Below are positions 1 to 7,093 of a stretch of 12,966 nt of DNA, piece by piece (position 1 is the stretch's first letter; the number at the start of each line of letters is the position of its first letter). The position numbers and the translations under genes are program-made. The stretch comes from DASZGI01 sp035938995 (GTDB taxonomy: Bacteria > Actinomycetota > Actinomycetes > Streptomycetales > Catenulisporaceae): NCBI RefSeq assembly GCF_035938995.1, contig NZ_DASZGI010000347.1:1-12966 (forward strand), given 5' to 3'. Under the pieces are notes generated by a model, which saw only the letters and a program-made list of their open reading frames with translations, was not told where the DNA came from and searched no databases.

Positions 1-476
1 GCCGCGTGGCCGCCCGCGATGACCACCGGGTGCGACTCGTCCCGGTCCTTCGCATCCAGCGGGATGCCGGCCAGGTCGAGGGCGGTGAGGAGATTGGTGT
101 AACCGAGTTCGGTGGAGAACGACACGCCGAACAGGTCGAACGCGCCGACCGGGCGGTGCGCGTCGACGGTGAACTGCGGGACGCCGTGCTGCCGCATCAG
201 CGCCTCGAGGTCCGGCCAGACCGAGTAGGTGCGCTCGGCCAGCACGCCCTCCTGCTCGTTGAGCACCTCGTAGAGGATCATGGTGCCCTGGTTCGGCAGG
301 CCGACCTCGTACGCGTCCGGGTACATCAGCGCCCAGCGCACGTCGCACGAGTCCCAGTCCTTGACCGTGGAGTTCAGCTCGCCGCCGACGTACTGGATGG
401 GCTTGCGGACGGACGGCAGCAGCACTTCCAGCTGAGGCCAGACGGACCCTGCGCTCGAGTCGGACCCGGAGTTCAT
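1..476 (-). CDS. B12-binding radical SAM protein, TIGR03960 family (N-terminal part)
   Basis: This is the first ~158 codons of a gene that continues past the left edge. Read from the ATG at 476, the protein has the N-terminal hallmarks of the TIGR03960 radical SAM family: a KPIQYVGGELNSTVKDW segment (residues ~25-41), then MYPDAYEVGLPNQG (~51-64) and SFSTELGYTNLLTALDLAG (~121-139), ending in a VIAGGHAA glycine turn at the edge. The segment corresponds to the B12-binding-like domain; the CxxxCxxC iron-sulfur motif would lie outside the window. The biochemical role of the family is not established. In actinobacteria it is usually followed by a TIGR03936/DUF2344 gene and the rne/rng-rplU-rpmA-obg region, which I would expect to the left. 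It starts 9 bp after the rodA stop, so it is the sixth gene of the mre operon. The ribosome-binding site is weak (GGACGG abuts the ATG), which suggests translational coupling to rodA. Confidence 0.88.
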   Translation of the reverse strand, partial: MNSGSDSSAGSVWPQLEVLLPSVRKPIQYVGGELNSTVKDWDSCDVRWALMYPDAYEVGLPNQGTMILYEVLNEQEGVLAERTYSVWPDLEALMRQHGVPQFTVDAHRPVGAFDLFGVSFSTELGYTNLLTALDLAGIPLDAKDRDESHPVVIAGGHA

Positions 477-485
477 CCGTCCAGG

Positions 486-1760
486 CTACCTGGTGGAGCG
501 CAGCCGGACGTTCTCGAGCAGGCCGACCGCGATGAAGTTGGCGAACATCGACGAGCCGCCATAGGAGACGAAGGGCAACGGGATCCCGGCGACCGGCATG
601 ATGCCCATGGTCATCCCGATGTTCTCGAAGGTCTGGAAGGTGAACCAGCCGACCACCCCGGCCGCGAGCAGCAGCGGGAACGGCTCGGTGGCGGCGCGGG
701 CGATCCCGCAGGCGCGCCACAGCAGCACGCCGAACAGCGCGATCATCAGCAGGCCGCCGACCAGACCGAGTTCCTCGCCGACCACCGTGAACACGAAGTC
801 GGTCTGCTGCTCGGGGACGAACTGGCCGTTGGTCTGCGCGCCCTGGAAGAGGCCCTGGCCGAACAGGCCGCCGGCGCCGATCGCCATCCGCGCCTGGTGG
901 GTGTTGTAGCCGACGCCCTGCGGGTCGAGGTTCGGGTCGGCGAACGCGGCGAACCGGTTGACCTGGTGCGCGGCGAGCAGATGCAGTTTGACGACGGCGG
1001 CGACCCCGGCGCCTGCCAGGACGGTCAGCAGCACCAGCGCGCGCAGCCGGGCCCCGGAGACGACCACCATGCCGAGCACGGTGGCGACGATGACCATCGT
1101 GGTGCCCAGGTCCGGCAGCAGCGCGATGAAGCCCATCGGGACGGCTGCGGCCACAAGCGCGAGTCCGATTTGCCGGGCGGTCGGAACCTCCCCGCCGGGC
1201 GTGCGCTCGTGCGTGGTGGTAGTGCGCAGCGGCGCCCGCAGGTCGGCGCCACGGCGCACGGGCGAGCGGGCAGACAACGTCATCGCGACCGCCGTCACCA
1301 CCCCGACCTTGGCGAACTCGGCCGGCTGGATGGAGAACCCGGCGCCCAGCTCGATCCAGGAGCGGGCGCCGTTGACCGTCGAGCCGAGCGGCGAGAGGAC
1401 CGCGAGCAGGCCGAGCAGCGCGAAGATGTACACGATCGGCGTCAGGGCACGCAGTCGCTTGTGGTCGAGCGCGCTGACGGCGATCGCGAGGATCACGCCG
1501 ACGACCAGGTTCAGCAGGTGCCGCTTGAGGAAGTACTGGGGATCCCCGCCGGTCAGCTGGCTACGCGCGCGGGTCGCCGACCAGACCAGCAGCGCGCCGT
1601 AGAGGCTGAGCGCGACCGCCGAACCGAACAGCGGCCAGTCGAATCGGCGCAGCGCCCCGCCGCGTCCGGACGCCGAGCGGGCCGCGGCGGTCAGGCGGTT
1701 GCCGTACGGGGCGGGCGCTGTGACGACCGGGGGGAGGCCCGCCTTCTCGCCGATGATCAT
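486..1760 (-). CDS. rodA: RodA, SEDS-family peptidoglycan glycosyltransferase
   Basis: A 424-residue polytopic membrane protein of the SEDS family (RodA/FtsW/SpoVE). It polymerises lipid II into glycan strands and works with a cognate class B PBP, encoded immediately upstream. Visible hallmarks are QPAEFAK (145-151, with the conserved Glu148), LPDLGT (215-220), the long extracytoplasmic loop with PEQQTDFVFTVVGEELG (316-332; Asp321 corresponds to the essential SEDS Asp), and the C-terminal GIPLPFVSYGGSSM signature (392-405). About ten hydrophobic segments are apparent after a 40-residue cytoplasmic N-terminus. Pairing with PBP2 and MreBCD favours RodA over FtsW; the Streptomyces ortholog is called sfr. 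The ATG at 1760 overlaps the PBP2 stop in the ATGA arrangement, so translation is probably coupled. Residues ~164-197 form a hydrophilic, Arg/Thr-rich cytoplasmic loop, longer than in many RodA proteins. Confidence 0.96.
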   Translation of the reverse strand: MIIGEKAGLPPVVTAPAPYGNRLTAAARSASGRGGALRRFDWPLFGSAVALSLYGALLVWSATRARSQLTGGDPQYFLKRHLLNLVVGVILAIAVSALDHKRLRALTPIVYIFALLGLLAVLSPLGSTVNGARSWIELGAGFSIQPAEFAKVGVVTAVAMTLSARSPVRRGADLRAPLRTTTTHERTPGGEVPTARQIGLALVAAAVPMGFIALLPDLGTTMVIVATVLGMVVVSGARLRALVLLTVLAGAGVAAVVKLHLLAAHQVNRFAAFADPNLDPQGVGYNTHQARMAIGAGGLFGQGLFQGAQTNGQFVPEQQTDFVFTVVGEELGLVGGLLMIALFGVLLWRACGIARAATEPFPLLLAAGVVGWFTFQTFENIGMTMGIMPVAGIPLPFVSYGGSSMFANFIAVGLLENVRLRSTR

Positions 1761-4054
1761 GCGAGGGCTCCGGTGCGCAGCAGGTCGGCGTATCGGCGCT
1801 CGGGCAGGAATAGCGGCAGCGGGGCTGGACCCGGACCCGCGTTCGGCATTCCCGTCACGTGGAAGGCGGCGTCGGCGACGGACGGGTTCGGTCCGGTCGC
1901 TCCGCTGAGGTCAAAGGCGGCGGACGCGGGCACGGCCAAGGTCCCGTCCGGGTTGATCACCGGCAGGTTGGCCGGCGGGTTGCGCAGCATCGCCGCGTTC
2001 GGCACGATCGCGCCGCCCTGCACCCCGTAGAGCGCTTCCTCGATCTTCTCCACCGCCGGGCCGGACGTGATCGCGCCCTGACCGCCCTGCGAGACCATCA
2101 TCGCGATCGCGTACTGGGGGTGGTTGGCCGGAAGGAACGAGGCGAACACCGATGTCGCCTGCTTCCCGTAGACGTCCGCGGTACCGGTCTTCGCGCCCAC
2201 CGGGATCTGGTTGAGCGGCCAGCCCCCGTAGACGCCCGACGCGGTTCCCGCCTGCGCGACCCCCTGGAAGGCGTCGATCAGGAAGGAGCGGGTCGAGGGC
2301 GAGATCGGAACATGGCCGGTGACCTTGGGCTGGAAGGTCGAGACCACCTTGCCGTCCGGGCTCAGGATCGCCTTCTCCAGGTGGGGCTGGTAGAGCGTGC
2401 CGCCGTTCGCCAGGGCCGCGTAGGCGCGGGCCAGTTGCAGAGGCGTGACCAGGATGCCGCCTTGTCCGATCGCCTCGAGGACCGCGTCACCGCCGCGGAA
2501 CTGCCAGCCGTCGAGGCAGTTCTCGTACGCGATCTGCTTGAGGTACGCGGCGCGCGTCGGGTCGGAGCCGGCGACTTCGGGATAACCGGTCTTGGCCCGG
2601 GTGCACCAGGCGCCCTTCATCTTCTGCCAGGTGGCCATTTTCTCCTGGCGGGTCTGCACGTCGCCGGGCGCCTCTCCGGGCAGGTCGATCCCGGTCGCCT
2701 TTCCCAGCCCGTAGGCCAGCGCCATGGTCTGCACCGGGTCCGCCGGGTGTGCCACCGGCCGGTTGCCGCCGTCGCGCAGCCACATGTCATAGGCGGCGCG
2801 GTAGAACACGGTGTCGCAGGAGACCTCGATCGTCTGCTTAAGGGTGATCGGGCCATACGCCTCGCCCTCGAAGTTGTGGAAGTCCTGCGAGCCGATCGCG
2901 AAGTCCGGCGAGCAGTCGTAGGTGCCGTGCGCCGGGAAACCGTCCTGGAGCATGGCCGAGGTCGTCACGATCTTGAAGGTCGAGCCGGGAGCGAACTGGC
3001 CCTGATACGCGCGGTCGAGCAGCGGCGTGCCGGCTCCGGGGTCGGTCAGGTGCGCGTAGACCGACGGGCTGATCCCCCCGCTCCACACGGTCGGGTCGTA
3101 GCTCGGATACGTCGCCATCGCGACGATGCCGCCGGTGTTGACGTCCACGACGACGACGGCACCGGAGTCCGCGCGGTACGAGTGCTGCGAGTTCTTGTCC
3201 CAGCCTTTGCGCGCGTTGTCGATCGCCGCGGCCAGCTGCTGCTCGGCGACTGCCTGAACGCGCGCGTCGAGCGTGGTCACCAGGTCGTCTCCGGGGACGG
3301 GCGGTGTGGAGGACACAGTCCGCACCGCGCGCCCCAGATTGTCCACGGACACTTCCTGAACGCCCGAGTGTCCGCGCAGCTGGGCGTCATAGGTCTGTTC
3401 TAGCCCTGACCGGCCCACCATGTCCGTCGGTTGGTAAGGCGAGTTCGGCTCGCTCAGCTCATCGGGGTTGACCGGGGAGAGGTAGCCCAGCACCTGCGCG
3501 GCCCGCACTCCGTACGGCTCCGGATAGGACCGATCGGCGGCCGGACCGACGACGATGCCCGGGAACTGGTCGCGCTCCTCCATCAGCTTGATGGCGACCG
3601 GCGCTGGTACGTCCTGTGCCACCGGAATCGGCTGATAGGGCGTGCCGGTCCAGCAGGGCTGCGAGACCGCCGACGAGCACAGCCGGGACCGTTGCTCGAG
3701 CTGGGACGCGGGCACGCCGAGGACTCCGGCCAGCCGCTCCAGCACGGCCCTCCCCTGCGCCGGCTGGTGCATAAGAGTGCTGAGGTCGACGGCTACCTGG
3801 AGCGTGGTGTGATTGGTGACCAGTGCGCGCCCCTGGTCGTCGAGGATCGAGCCGCGCACCGCCGCCGTCGCCACGGTGCGCAGGTCGTTGGCCGCGGCGG
3901 CCTGCTGGAACTCTGGTCCGCTGCGCACCTGCAGGTACCACAGCCGGGCGCCCAAGGTCAGCAGGAGCGCGAGGACGAGGACCTGCAGCACGCCGACCCG
4001 GGTGCGTGCGAGGGCCGGGATGCGTGAGCCGGCAGGTCCGGGGCTGACAGCCAC
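1757..4054 (-). CDS. mrdA: Penicillin-binding protein 2, class B transpeptidase (MrdA/PbpA)
   Basis: A 765-residue bitopic peptidoglycan DD-transpeptidase that cross-links the strands made by RodA. The start is the GTG at 4054: it lies 2 bp after the mreD stop and has AGAGAGG about 8 nt upstream. The frame stays open upstream to 4177, but that extension overlaps mreD and reads as shadow sequence. Layout: short cytoplasmic N-terminus; one membrane anchor (~residues 21-40); PBP dimer/pedestal domain (~65-260, with the RGSILDDQGRALVTN signature at 68-81); transpeptidase domain (~290-675). The active-site motifs are present: STFK (358-361, nucleophile Ser358), SCD (412-414, the SxN position, Asp as in many PBP2s) and KTGT (622-625). 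The insert at ~465-522, before AIGQGG, contains Cys484 and Cys513; Cys126/Cys134 lie in the pedestal. A Pro/Ala-rich tail of ~85 residues follows the catalytic domain. Confidence 0.96.
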   Translation of the reverse strand: MAVSPGPAGSRIPALARTRVGVLQVLVLALLLTLGARLWYLQVRSGPEFQQAAAANDLRTVATAAVRGSILDDQGRALVTNHTTLQVAVDLSTLMHQPAQGRAVLERLAGVLGVPASQLEQRSRLCSSAVSQPCWTGTPYQPIPVAQDVPAPVAIKLMEERDQFPGIVVGPAADRSYPEPYGVRAAQVLGYLSPVNPDELSEPNSPYQPTDMVGRSGLEQTYDAQLRGHSGVQEVSVDNLGRAVRTVSSTPPVPGDDLVTTLDARVQAVAEQQLAAAIDNARKGWDKNSQHSYRADSGAVVVVDVNTGGIVAMATYPSYDPTVWSGGISPSVYAHLTDPGAGTPLLDRAYQGQFAPGSTFKIVTTSAMLQDGFPAHGTYDCSPDFAIGSQDFHNFEGEAYGPITLKQTIEVSCDTVFYRAAYDMWLRDGGNRPVAHPADPVQTMALAYGLGKATGIDLPGEAPGDVQTRQEKMATWQKMKGAWCTRAKTGYPEVAGSDPTRAAYLKQIAYENCLDGWQFRGGDAVLEAIGQGGILVTPLQLARAYAALANGGTLYQPHLEKAILSPDGKVVSTFQPKVTGHVPISPSTRSFLIDAFQGVAQAGTASGVYGGWPLNQIPVGAKTGTADVYGKQATSVFASFLPANHPQYAIAMMVSQGGQGAITSGPAVEKIEEALYGVQGGAIVPNAAMLRNPPANLPVINPDGTLAVPASAAFDLSGATGPNPSVADAAFHVTGMPNAGPGPAPLPLFLPERRYADLLRTGALA

Positions 4055-4056
4055 GG

Positions 4057-4665
4057 TCAAGCCCTCTCTGTCTCGGGGAGCAAGCCGGGGCTGGTGGCGG
4101 CGGGACTGGCGAGAGTCGGTTCGCGCACCGAGTTGCCGACCGGGGCGAGCACGTCGGCCCGCGGTCCCGCGGCCCACCGCGCCAGCGCGGCGACGCCGGG
4201 CACGACTAGGGGTGTCGCGATCGCGGTGTAGACCGCCGTGGCGGCCATCGCCGTCACCAGGCCGGGCCGGGACAGCCCGGCGCCCTCACCGAGCGCCACG
4301 CCCAGCAGCGCGTTGAGACCGGTCGCGGCGAAGGCATAGACCCCGGCGAGCAGGCTGGTGCGCAGAGCAGACCGTTTGATTTCGCGTGCCGCGCGTCCGG
4401 CCAGGCCGCCGACCATCGCGAGCACCAGCGCGTGCCGCCCGATCGCGGTGACCGAGGGCGGCGCGAGGTCAAGGATCAGACCGGCGGCGAATCCGCATAC
4501 CGCGCCGCCGGTCGTACCCCAGGCGGAGGCGAAGGCCAGCACCGCGAGCAGGACCAGGTCAGGTACCGCCGCTGGCAGGCTCAGATGTGGGAGCACGGTG
4601 ACTTCGACCACGAGCAGGACGATCGTCACGGCGAGCACGAGCACGGAGCGCAGCAGGATTCGCAT
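4057..4665 (-). CDS. mreD: Rod shape-determining membrane protein MreD
   Basis: A 202-residue integral membrane protein. It has five to six hydrophobic helices (roughly 5-25, 33-48, 54-67, 78-91, 104-125, 137-164) and a ~35-residue hydrophilic Ala/Pro/Ser-rich C-terminus. The GFAAGLILDLAPP stretch (58-70), followed by IGRHALVLAMVGGLAG (75-90), is the typical MreD core. MreD bridges MreC and the RodA/PBP2 complex in the cytoplasmic membrane; it has no known enzymatic activity. Start ATG at 4665, 39 bp after the mreC stop, with only a modest GAAG-type ribosome-binding site. Its TGA lies 2 bp before the PBP2 GTG, so PBP2 translation is probably coupled to mreD. Confidence 0.93.
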   Translation of the reverse strand: MRILLRSVLVLAVTIVLLVVEVTVLPHLSLPAAVPDLVLLAVLAFASAWGTTGGAVCGFAAGLILDLAPPSVTAIGRHALVLAMVGGLAGRAAREIKRSALRTSLLAGVYAFAATGLNALLGVALGEGAGLSRPGLVTAMAATAVYTAIATPLVVPGVAALARWAAGPRADVLAPVGNSVREPTLASPAATSPGLLPETERA

Positions 4666-4704
4666 TGGTCAGCTTCTTGGGGCTGGGACAGGCGGACAGG
4701 TGGC

Positions 4705-5577
4705 TTAGGGCGTTGTGGGGGCCATGGCGTCGCGCGGATCGGTCCGCGGCGGCTGAACGACGATGCCGACCGTGTCGACGGAGGCGACGTCGGCATAAGG
4801 GGTCACTAACACCGTCCGGGTCAGCGCCCCAGGTGTCGGCACGACCTGACGCACCGTTCCCACAGGCACGCCAGGTACGAAAGGCGTTCCGCCGGCCGAA
4901 CCCAGCGTGAGAACCACGGCGCCCGGTTTCACCTGAAGCTGCGGGTCGAGGAACTGGACCCGCAGCGTGCGCGAGTCCTGACCGGTGGCGGTGCCGATGG
5001 TGCCGGTCCCGGCCAGGCGCACACCGACGGTGGACTCCGGATCGACGGCCAGCAGCACGGTCGAGGTGTGCGGGCCGACCGTCGTGGTGCGGCCGATCAG
5101 GCCGTCGCCGTCGAGCACGGTCTGGTCCGCGGCGATGCCGTCGCGGCTGCCCGCGTCGAGGGTGGCCGACCAGGTTCCATCCTGCGCGGGGGCCACGCCG
5201 ACCAGCTGCGCCGGGACGGTCTTGAGGCCGCCGAGCGAGGTGAGCTTGAGCAGCTTGTCCAACTGCGCGGCGCGGGCGCGGTCCGCGGCGGAGGTTTCGT
5301 CCTGGTTCTTGAGCGCGGAGACCTGCGCGGTGAGCTGCGCGATGCGTTGCTCGTCGGCGGTGGAATGGCCCCAGCCGTCGAACAGCGAACCCACGCCGCG
5401 CACGGCCGCTCCCCCGGCGCTCTCAATCGGGCCGATCACCGTCTGTCCGGCGGCGCGGGCGCGGCCGAGCAGACCGGGAGAGCCGGGGCGCTCCCCGTGC
5501 GCGTCGACGGTGATCAGCGCGAAGCCGCCGAGCAGCAGCCCGGCCAGGACGATCCTGGTGCGGCGGGTGTCGCGCAT
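4705..5577 (-). CDS. mreC: Rod shape-determining protein MreC
   Basis: A 290-residue bitopic protein that links cytoplasmic MreB to the periplasmic wall synthases. Residues 1-8 are basic, 9-24 form one transmembrane helix, and ~74-112 form a charged heptad-like coiled coil used for dimerisation. Two beta-rich lobes follow: ~120-180, including TLDAGSRDGIAADQTVLD (139-156), and ~180-276, including GTIGTATGQ (192-200) and PGVPVGTVRQV (235-245). The DAGSRDGI and LIGRTTTVGP segments are family signatures. Start ATG at 5577 with AGGGGTGG about 6 nt upstream; 46 bp separate it from mreB. It lacks the long Pro-rich tail of some actinobacterial MreC proteins and ends in a short TDPRDAMAPTTP tail. Confidence 0.94.
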   Translation of the reverse strand: MRDTRRTRIVLAGLLLGGFALITVDAHGERPGSPGLLGRARAAGQTVIGPIESAGGAAVRGVGSLFDGWGHSTADEQRIAQLTAQVSALKNQDETSAADRARAAQLDKLLKLTSLGGLKTVPAQLVGVAPAQDGTWSATLDAGSRDGIAADQTVLDGDGLIGRTTTVGPHTSTVLLAVDPESTVGVRLAGTGTIGTATGQDSRTLRVQFLDPQLQVKPGAVVLTLGSAGGTPFVPGVPVGTVRQVVPTPGALTRTVLVTPYADVASVDTVGIVVQPPRTDPRDAMAPTTP

Positions 5578-5623
5578 ATGCCGCCACCCCTCATCGGGTA
5601 CCCGCTCTCATCGTGCGCGCCCT

Positions 5624-6649
5624 CTACCGGCGGCTCTGCGTGCCGAGCACCGGCTGCAGCGCGTCGAACTCGTCCACGCACCGGCCCGAGCCGAGCACCA
5701 CCGAGTCCAGCGGGTTCTCCGCGATCAGGACCGGCATCCCGGTCTCCCGGCGCAGCCGCTCGTCCAGGCCGCGCAGCAGCGCTCCACCGCCGGTGAGCAC
5801 GATGCCGCGGTCCATGATGTCGCCGGACAGCTCGGGCGGGCACTTGTCCAGGGTGTCCTTGACCGCGTCCACGACCGCGCCGACCGGCTCGTCGATGGCC
5901 CGGCGGATCTCGGTCGAGGTCAGCACGATCACCTTGGGCAGCCCGGAGACCAGGTCGCGGCCGCGCACCTCGGCGTGCAGCTCGGAGTCGCTCTCGGCGG
6001 CCGACCCGATGGTGATCTTCAGCTCCTCGGCGGTGCGTTCGCCGAGCAGCAGCGAGTACTCCTTCTTGGCGTACTGGATGATCGCGTTGTCCAGCTCGTC
6101 GCCGGCGGTGCGGATCGACGAGGCGGTCACGATGCCGGCGTAGGAGATCACCGCGACCTCGGTGGTCCCGCCGCCGATGTCGACCACCATGTTGCCGGTG
6201 GCCTCCTGGATCGGCAGCCCGGCCCCGATCGCCGCGGCCATCGGCTCCTCGATCAGGTGCACCTGGCGGGCCCCGGCGGCGTCGGCGGCGTCCTCGACCG
6301 CGCGCCGCTCCACCCCGGTGATGCCGCTCGGCACGCAGATGACGACCCGCGGCTGGGCCAGCAGCCTGCGGTGGTGCACCTTGCGGATGAAGTAGCGCAG
6401 CATCCGCTCGGCGATCTCGAAGTCGGCGATGACCCCGTCCTTGAGCGGGCGAATCGCGACGATGTTGCCGGGGGTGCGGCCCATCATCCGCTTCGCCTCC
6501 GCGCCGACCGCCAGCACCGCGCCGTTGTGGGTGTTGACCGCGACCACCGAGGGCTCGTTGAGCACGATGCCCTTTCCGCGCACGTACACCAGCGTGTTTG
6601 CGGTCCCGAGGTCCACCGCGATGTCGCGGCCGACGACCGACATGCCCAT
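5624..6649 (-). CDS. mreB: Actin-like cell shape protein MreB
   Basis: A 341-residue bacterial actin. Filaments on the inner membrane face position the MreCD-RodA-PBP2 machinery; in Streptomyces MreB acts mainly in spore wall assembly. Nucleotide-binding motifs are clear: phosphate-1 DLGTANTLVY (13-22), connecting-1/catalytic region EEPMAAAIGAGLP (134-146), phosphate-2 DIGGGTTEVAV (157-167), and adenosine motif LTGGGALLRGLDERL (285-299). PSGITGVERRAV (107-118) and KCPPELSGDIMDRG (269-282) are near-invariant MreB stretches. Two ATGs are possible: 6649, 4 nt after GGGGAG, and 6643, 10 nt after it; both give a normal N-terminus. The open frame upstream to 6691 (residues SWWARRGRQQG) is judged non-coding. 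It is the first gene of the operon, with a ~450-bp upstream region. Confidence 0.97.
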   Translation of the reverse strand: MGMSVVGRDIAVDLGTANTLVYVRGKGIVLNEPSVVAVNTHNGAVLAVGAEAKRMMGRTPGNIVAIRPLKDGVIADFEIAERMLRYFIRKVHHRRLLAQPRVVICVPSGITGVERRAVEDAADAAGARQVHLIEEPMAAAIGAGLPIQEATGNMVVDIGGGTTEVAVISYAGIVTASSIRTAGDELDNAIIQYAKKEYSLLLGERTAEELKITIGSAAESDSELHAEVRGRDLVSGLPKVIVLTSTEIRRAIDEPVGAVVDAVKDTLDKCPPELSGDIMDRGIVLTGGGALLRGLDERLRRETGMPVLIAENPLDSVVLGSGRCVDEFDALQPVLGTQSRR

Positions 6650-6722
6650 ATCTCTCCCCTGCTGCCTTCCGCGTCGCGCCCACCACGACATCCGACAGGT
6701 GGCCAGGTCGCGTCAGGAACAG

Positions 6723-6764
6723 ATCGTGACCCACCGTGAGGAGCTGCGGACGGTGGGTCATGAT
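6723..6764 (-). repeat. 15-bp inverted repeat in the mreB leader
   Basis: The left arm ATCGTGACCCACCGT (6723-6737) and right arm ACGGTGGGTCATGAT (6750-6764) are complementary at 14 of 15 positions around a 12-nt centre. The inner 11 bp are perfect. The element lies 74-115 bp upstream of the mreB start. If transcription starts at the ECF-like candidates further upstream, it would form a stable RNA hairpin in the 5' leader; as DNA it could be an operator. There is no U-tract, so an intrinsic terminator is unlikely. In the minus-strand RNA the loop reads CCGCAGCUCCUC, and CUCCUC can pair (with one G-U) with the mreB ribosome-binding site GGGGAG. That interaction is inference. Confidence 0.7.
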
Positions 6765-6797
6765 TCCGTGGCGATAATAACTGTTGAGATGAGCGCG

Positions 6798-6823
6798 AAC
6801 CACGACCGATGAGGGTGGTTCCC
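6798..6823 (-). promoter_or_regulatory. Possible ECF-type promoter for mreB (proximal)
   Basis: On the minus strand, GGGAACC (6823-6817) matches the GGAAC -35 element used by many ECF sigma factors. It is followed, 16 nt after GGAAC, by GGTT (6801-6798), a partial match to a CGTT/CGTC -10. A weak housekeeping-like TATTAT lies a little downstream (6779-6774) without a good -35. Sigma-E control of the mre operon in Streptomyces makes such a site plausible, but the -10 match is weak. Confidence 0.25.
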
Positions 6824-6841
6824 TCCACCGCGCGAAGCGGA

Positions 6842-6868
6842 AACGATCATTCCACCGGACGAGTTACC
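6842..6868 (-). promoter_or_regulatory. Possible ECF-type promoter for mreB (distal)
   Basis: On the minus strand, GGTAAC (6868-6863) is separated by exactly 17 nt from CGTT (6845-6842). This is the AAC-N16/17-CGT architecture common to extracytoplasmic-function sigma factors such as the B. subtilis SigX/SigW groups. Initiation near 6835 would give a ~185-nt mreB leader that contains the 6723-6764 inverted repeat. The match rests on short motifs and could be chance in GC-rich DNA. Confidence 0.3.
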
Positions 6869-6900
6869 CCCGCTCCTCGAGGTCGGCCGGAGGCGGCGAA

Positions 6901-6941
6901 AGATCGCGCGGCCGGGAAACGCTTTCCCCACCGCGCGATCT
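6901..6941. repeat. 41-bp composite dyad (possible operator)
   Basis: The outer arms AGATCGCGCGG (6901-6911) and CCGCGCGATCT (6931-6941) are perfectly complementary. Inside them, GGGAAA (6914-6919) and TTTCCC (6923-6928) are also complementary around CGC. Only two positions per side are unpaired (6912-6913 against 6929-6930), so 17 of 19 arm positions match. The inner GGGAAACGCTTTCC resembles LacI/GalR-family (cre-like) operators of the form TGNAANCGNTNNCA, though its dyad axis is odd-numbered. It sits ~160 bp before the thiolase start and ~250 bp before mreB. It has no T-run, and both flanking genes are transcribed away from it, so a regulator-binding site is more likely than a terminator. 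Confidence 0.55.
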
Positions 6942-7035
6942 ACAGCCGCCATCAAGCCCCGGTCGACCCCGAGGAGCGGATATGCACCCGTCGCCCGGTT
7001 CTGGCACGCCGTCAGCTCTCCTCGGAGCCGATCGG

Positions 7036-7093
7036 CCCTCCTTCCCCGGTGAGATTCAAGGAGGGGGTTTAGTGCATCTCAGGTAACAGGGGG
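7036..7093 (+). promoter_or_regulatory. Thiolase mRNA leader with maskable ribosome-binding sites
   Basis: A perfect-consensus AAGGAGG (7058-7064) is complementary, through AAGGAGGG (7058-7065), to CCCTCCTT (7036-7043). This gives an 8-bp hairpin with a 14-nt loop that would hide the ribosome-binding site. The exposed site is spaced 7 nt from a GTG that opens the tiny ORF at 7072-7086. A second site, AGGGGG (7088-7093), directly follows that ORF and lies 7 nt before the thiolase GTG. The layout is what would be expected of translational coupling or leader-mediated control. The sequences are direct observations; the regulatory role is inferred. Confidence 0.45.
7072..7086 (+). CDS. Possible four-codon leader ORF (MHLR)
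   Basis: GTG CAT CTC AGG TAA follows a perfect AAGGAGG by 7 nt, the best ribosome-binding site in the window. It ends 14 nt before the thiolase start, and the thiolase ribosome-binding site begins one base after its stop. The last sense codon, AGG, is a rare arginine codon in high-GC actinobacteria. It could be a leader peptide that couples or attenuates thiolase translation. A chance origin cannot be excluded, since four codons carry no homology signal. Confidence 0.35.
   Translation: MHLR

Noticed and set aside
6..3403. Long plus-strand open frames (about 674 and 514 codons) opposite rodA and PBP2
   Set aside because: They are antisense to confidently identified genes, are rich in Arg, Gly, Asp and His, match no family I know, and are expected from GC-rich third-position bias on the other strand.
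4055..4177. N-terminal extension of PBP2 to an upstream start
   Set aside because: It would overlap mreD by ~120 bp and adds Arg-rich sequence unlike PBP2 N-termini; the GTG at 4054 has a good ribosome-binding site.
6809..7072. Plus-strand 87-codon open frame in the mreB-thiolase gap, ending one base into the leader GTG
   Set aside because: It has no ribosome-binding site of note, no family features and Arg/Pro-rich random-looking composition, and it runs through the 41-bp dyad. A small real gene is not excluded but not supported.
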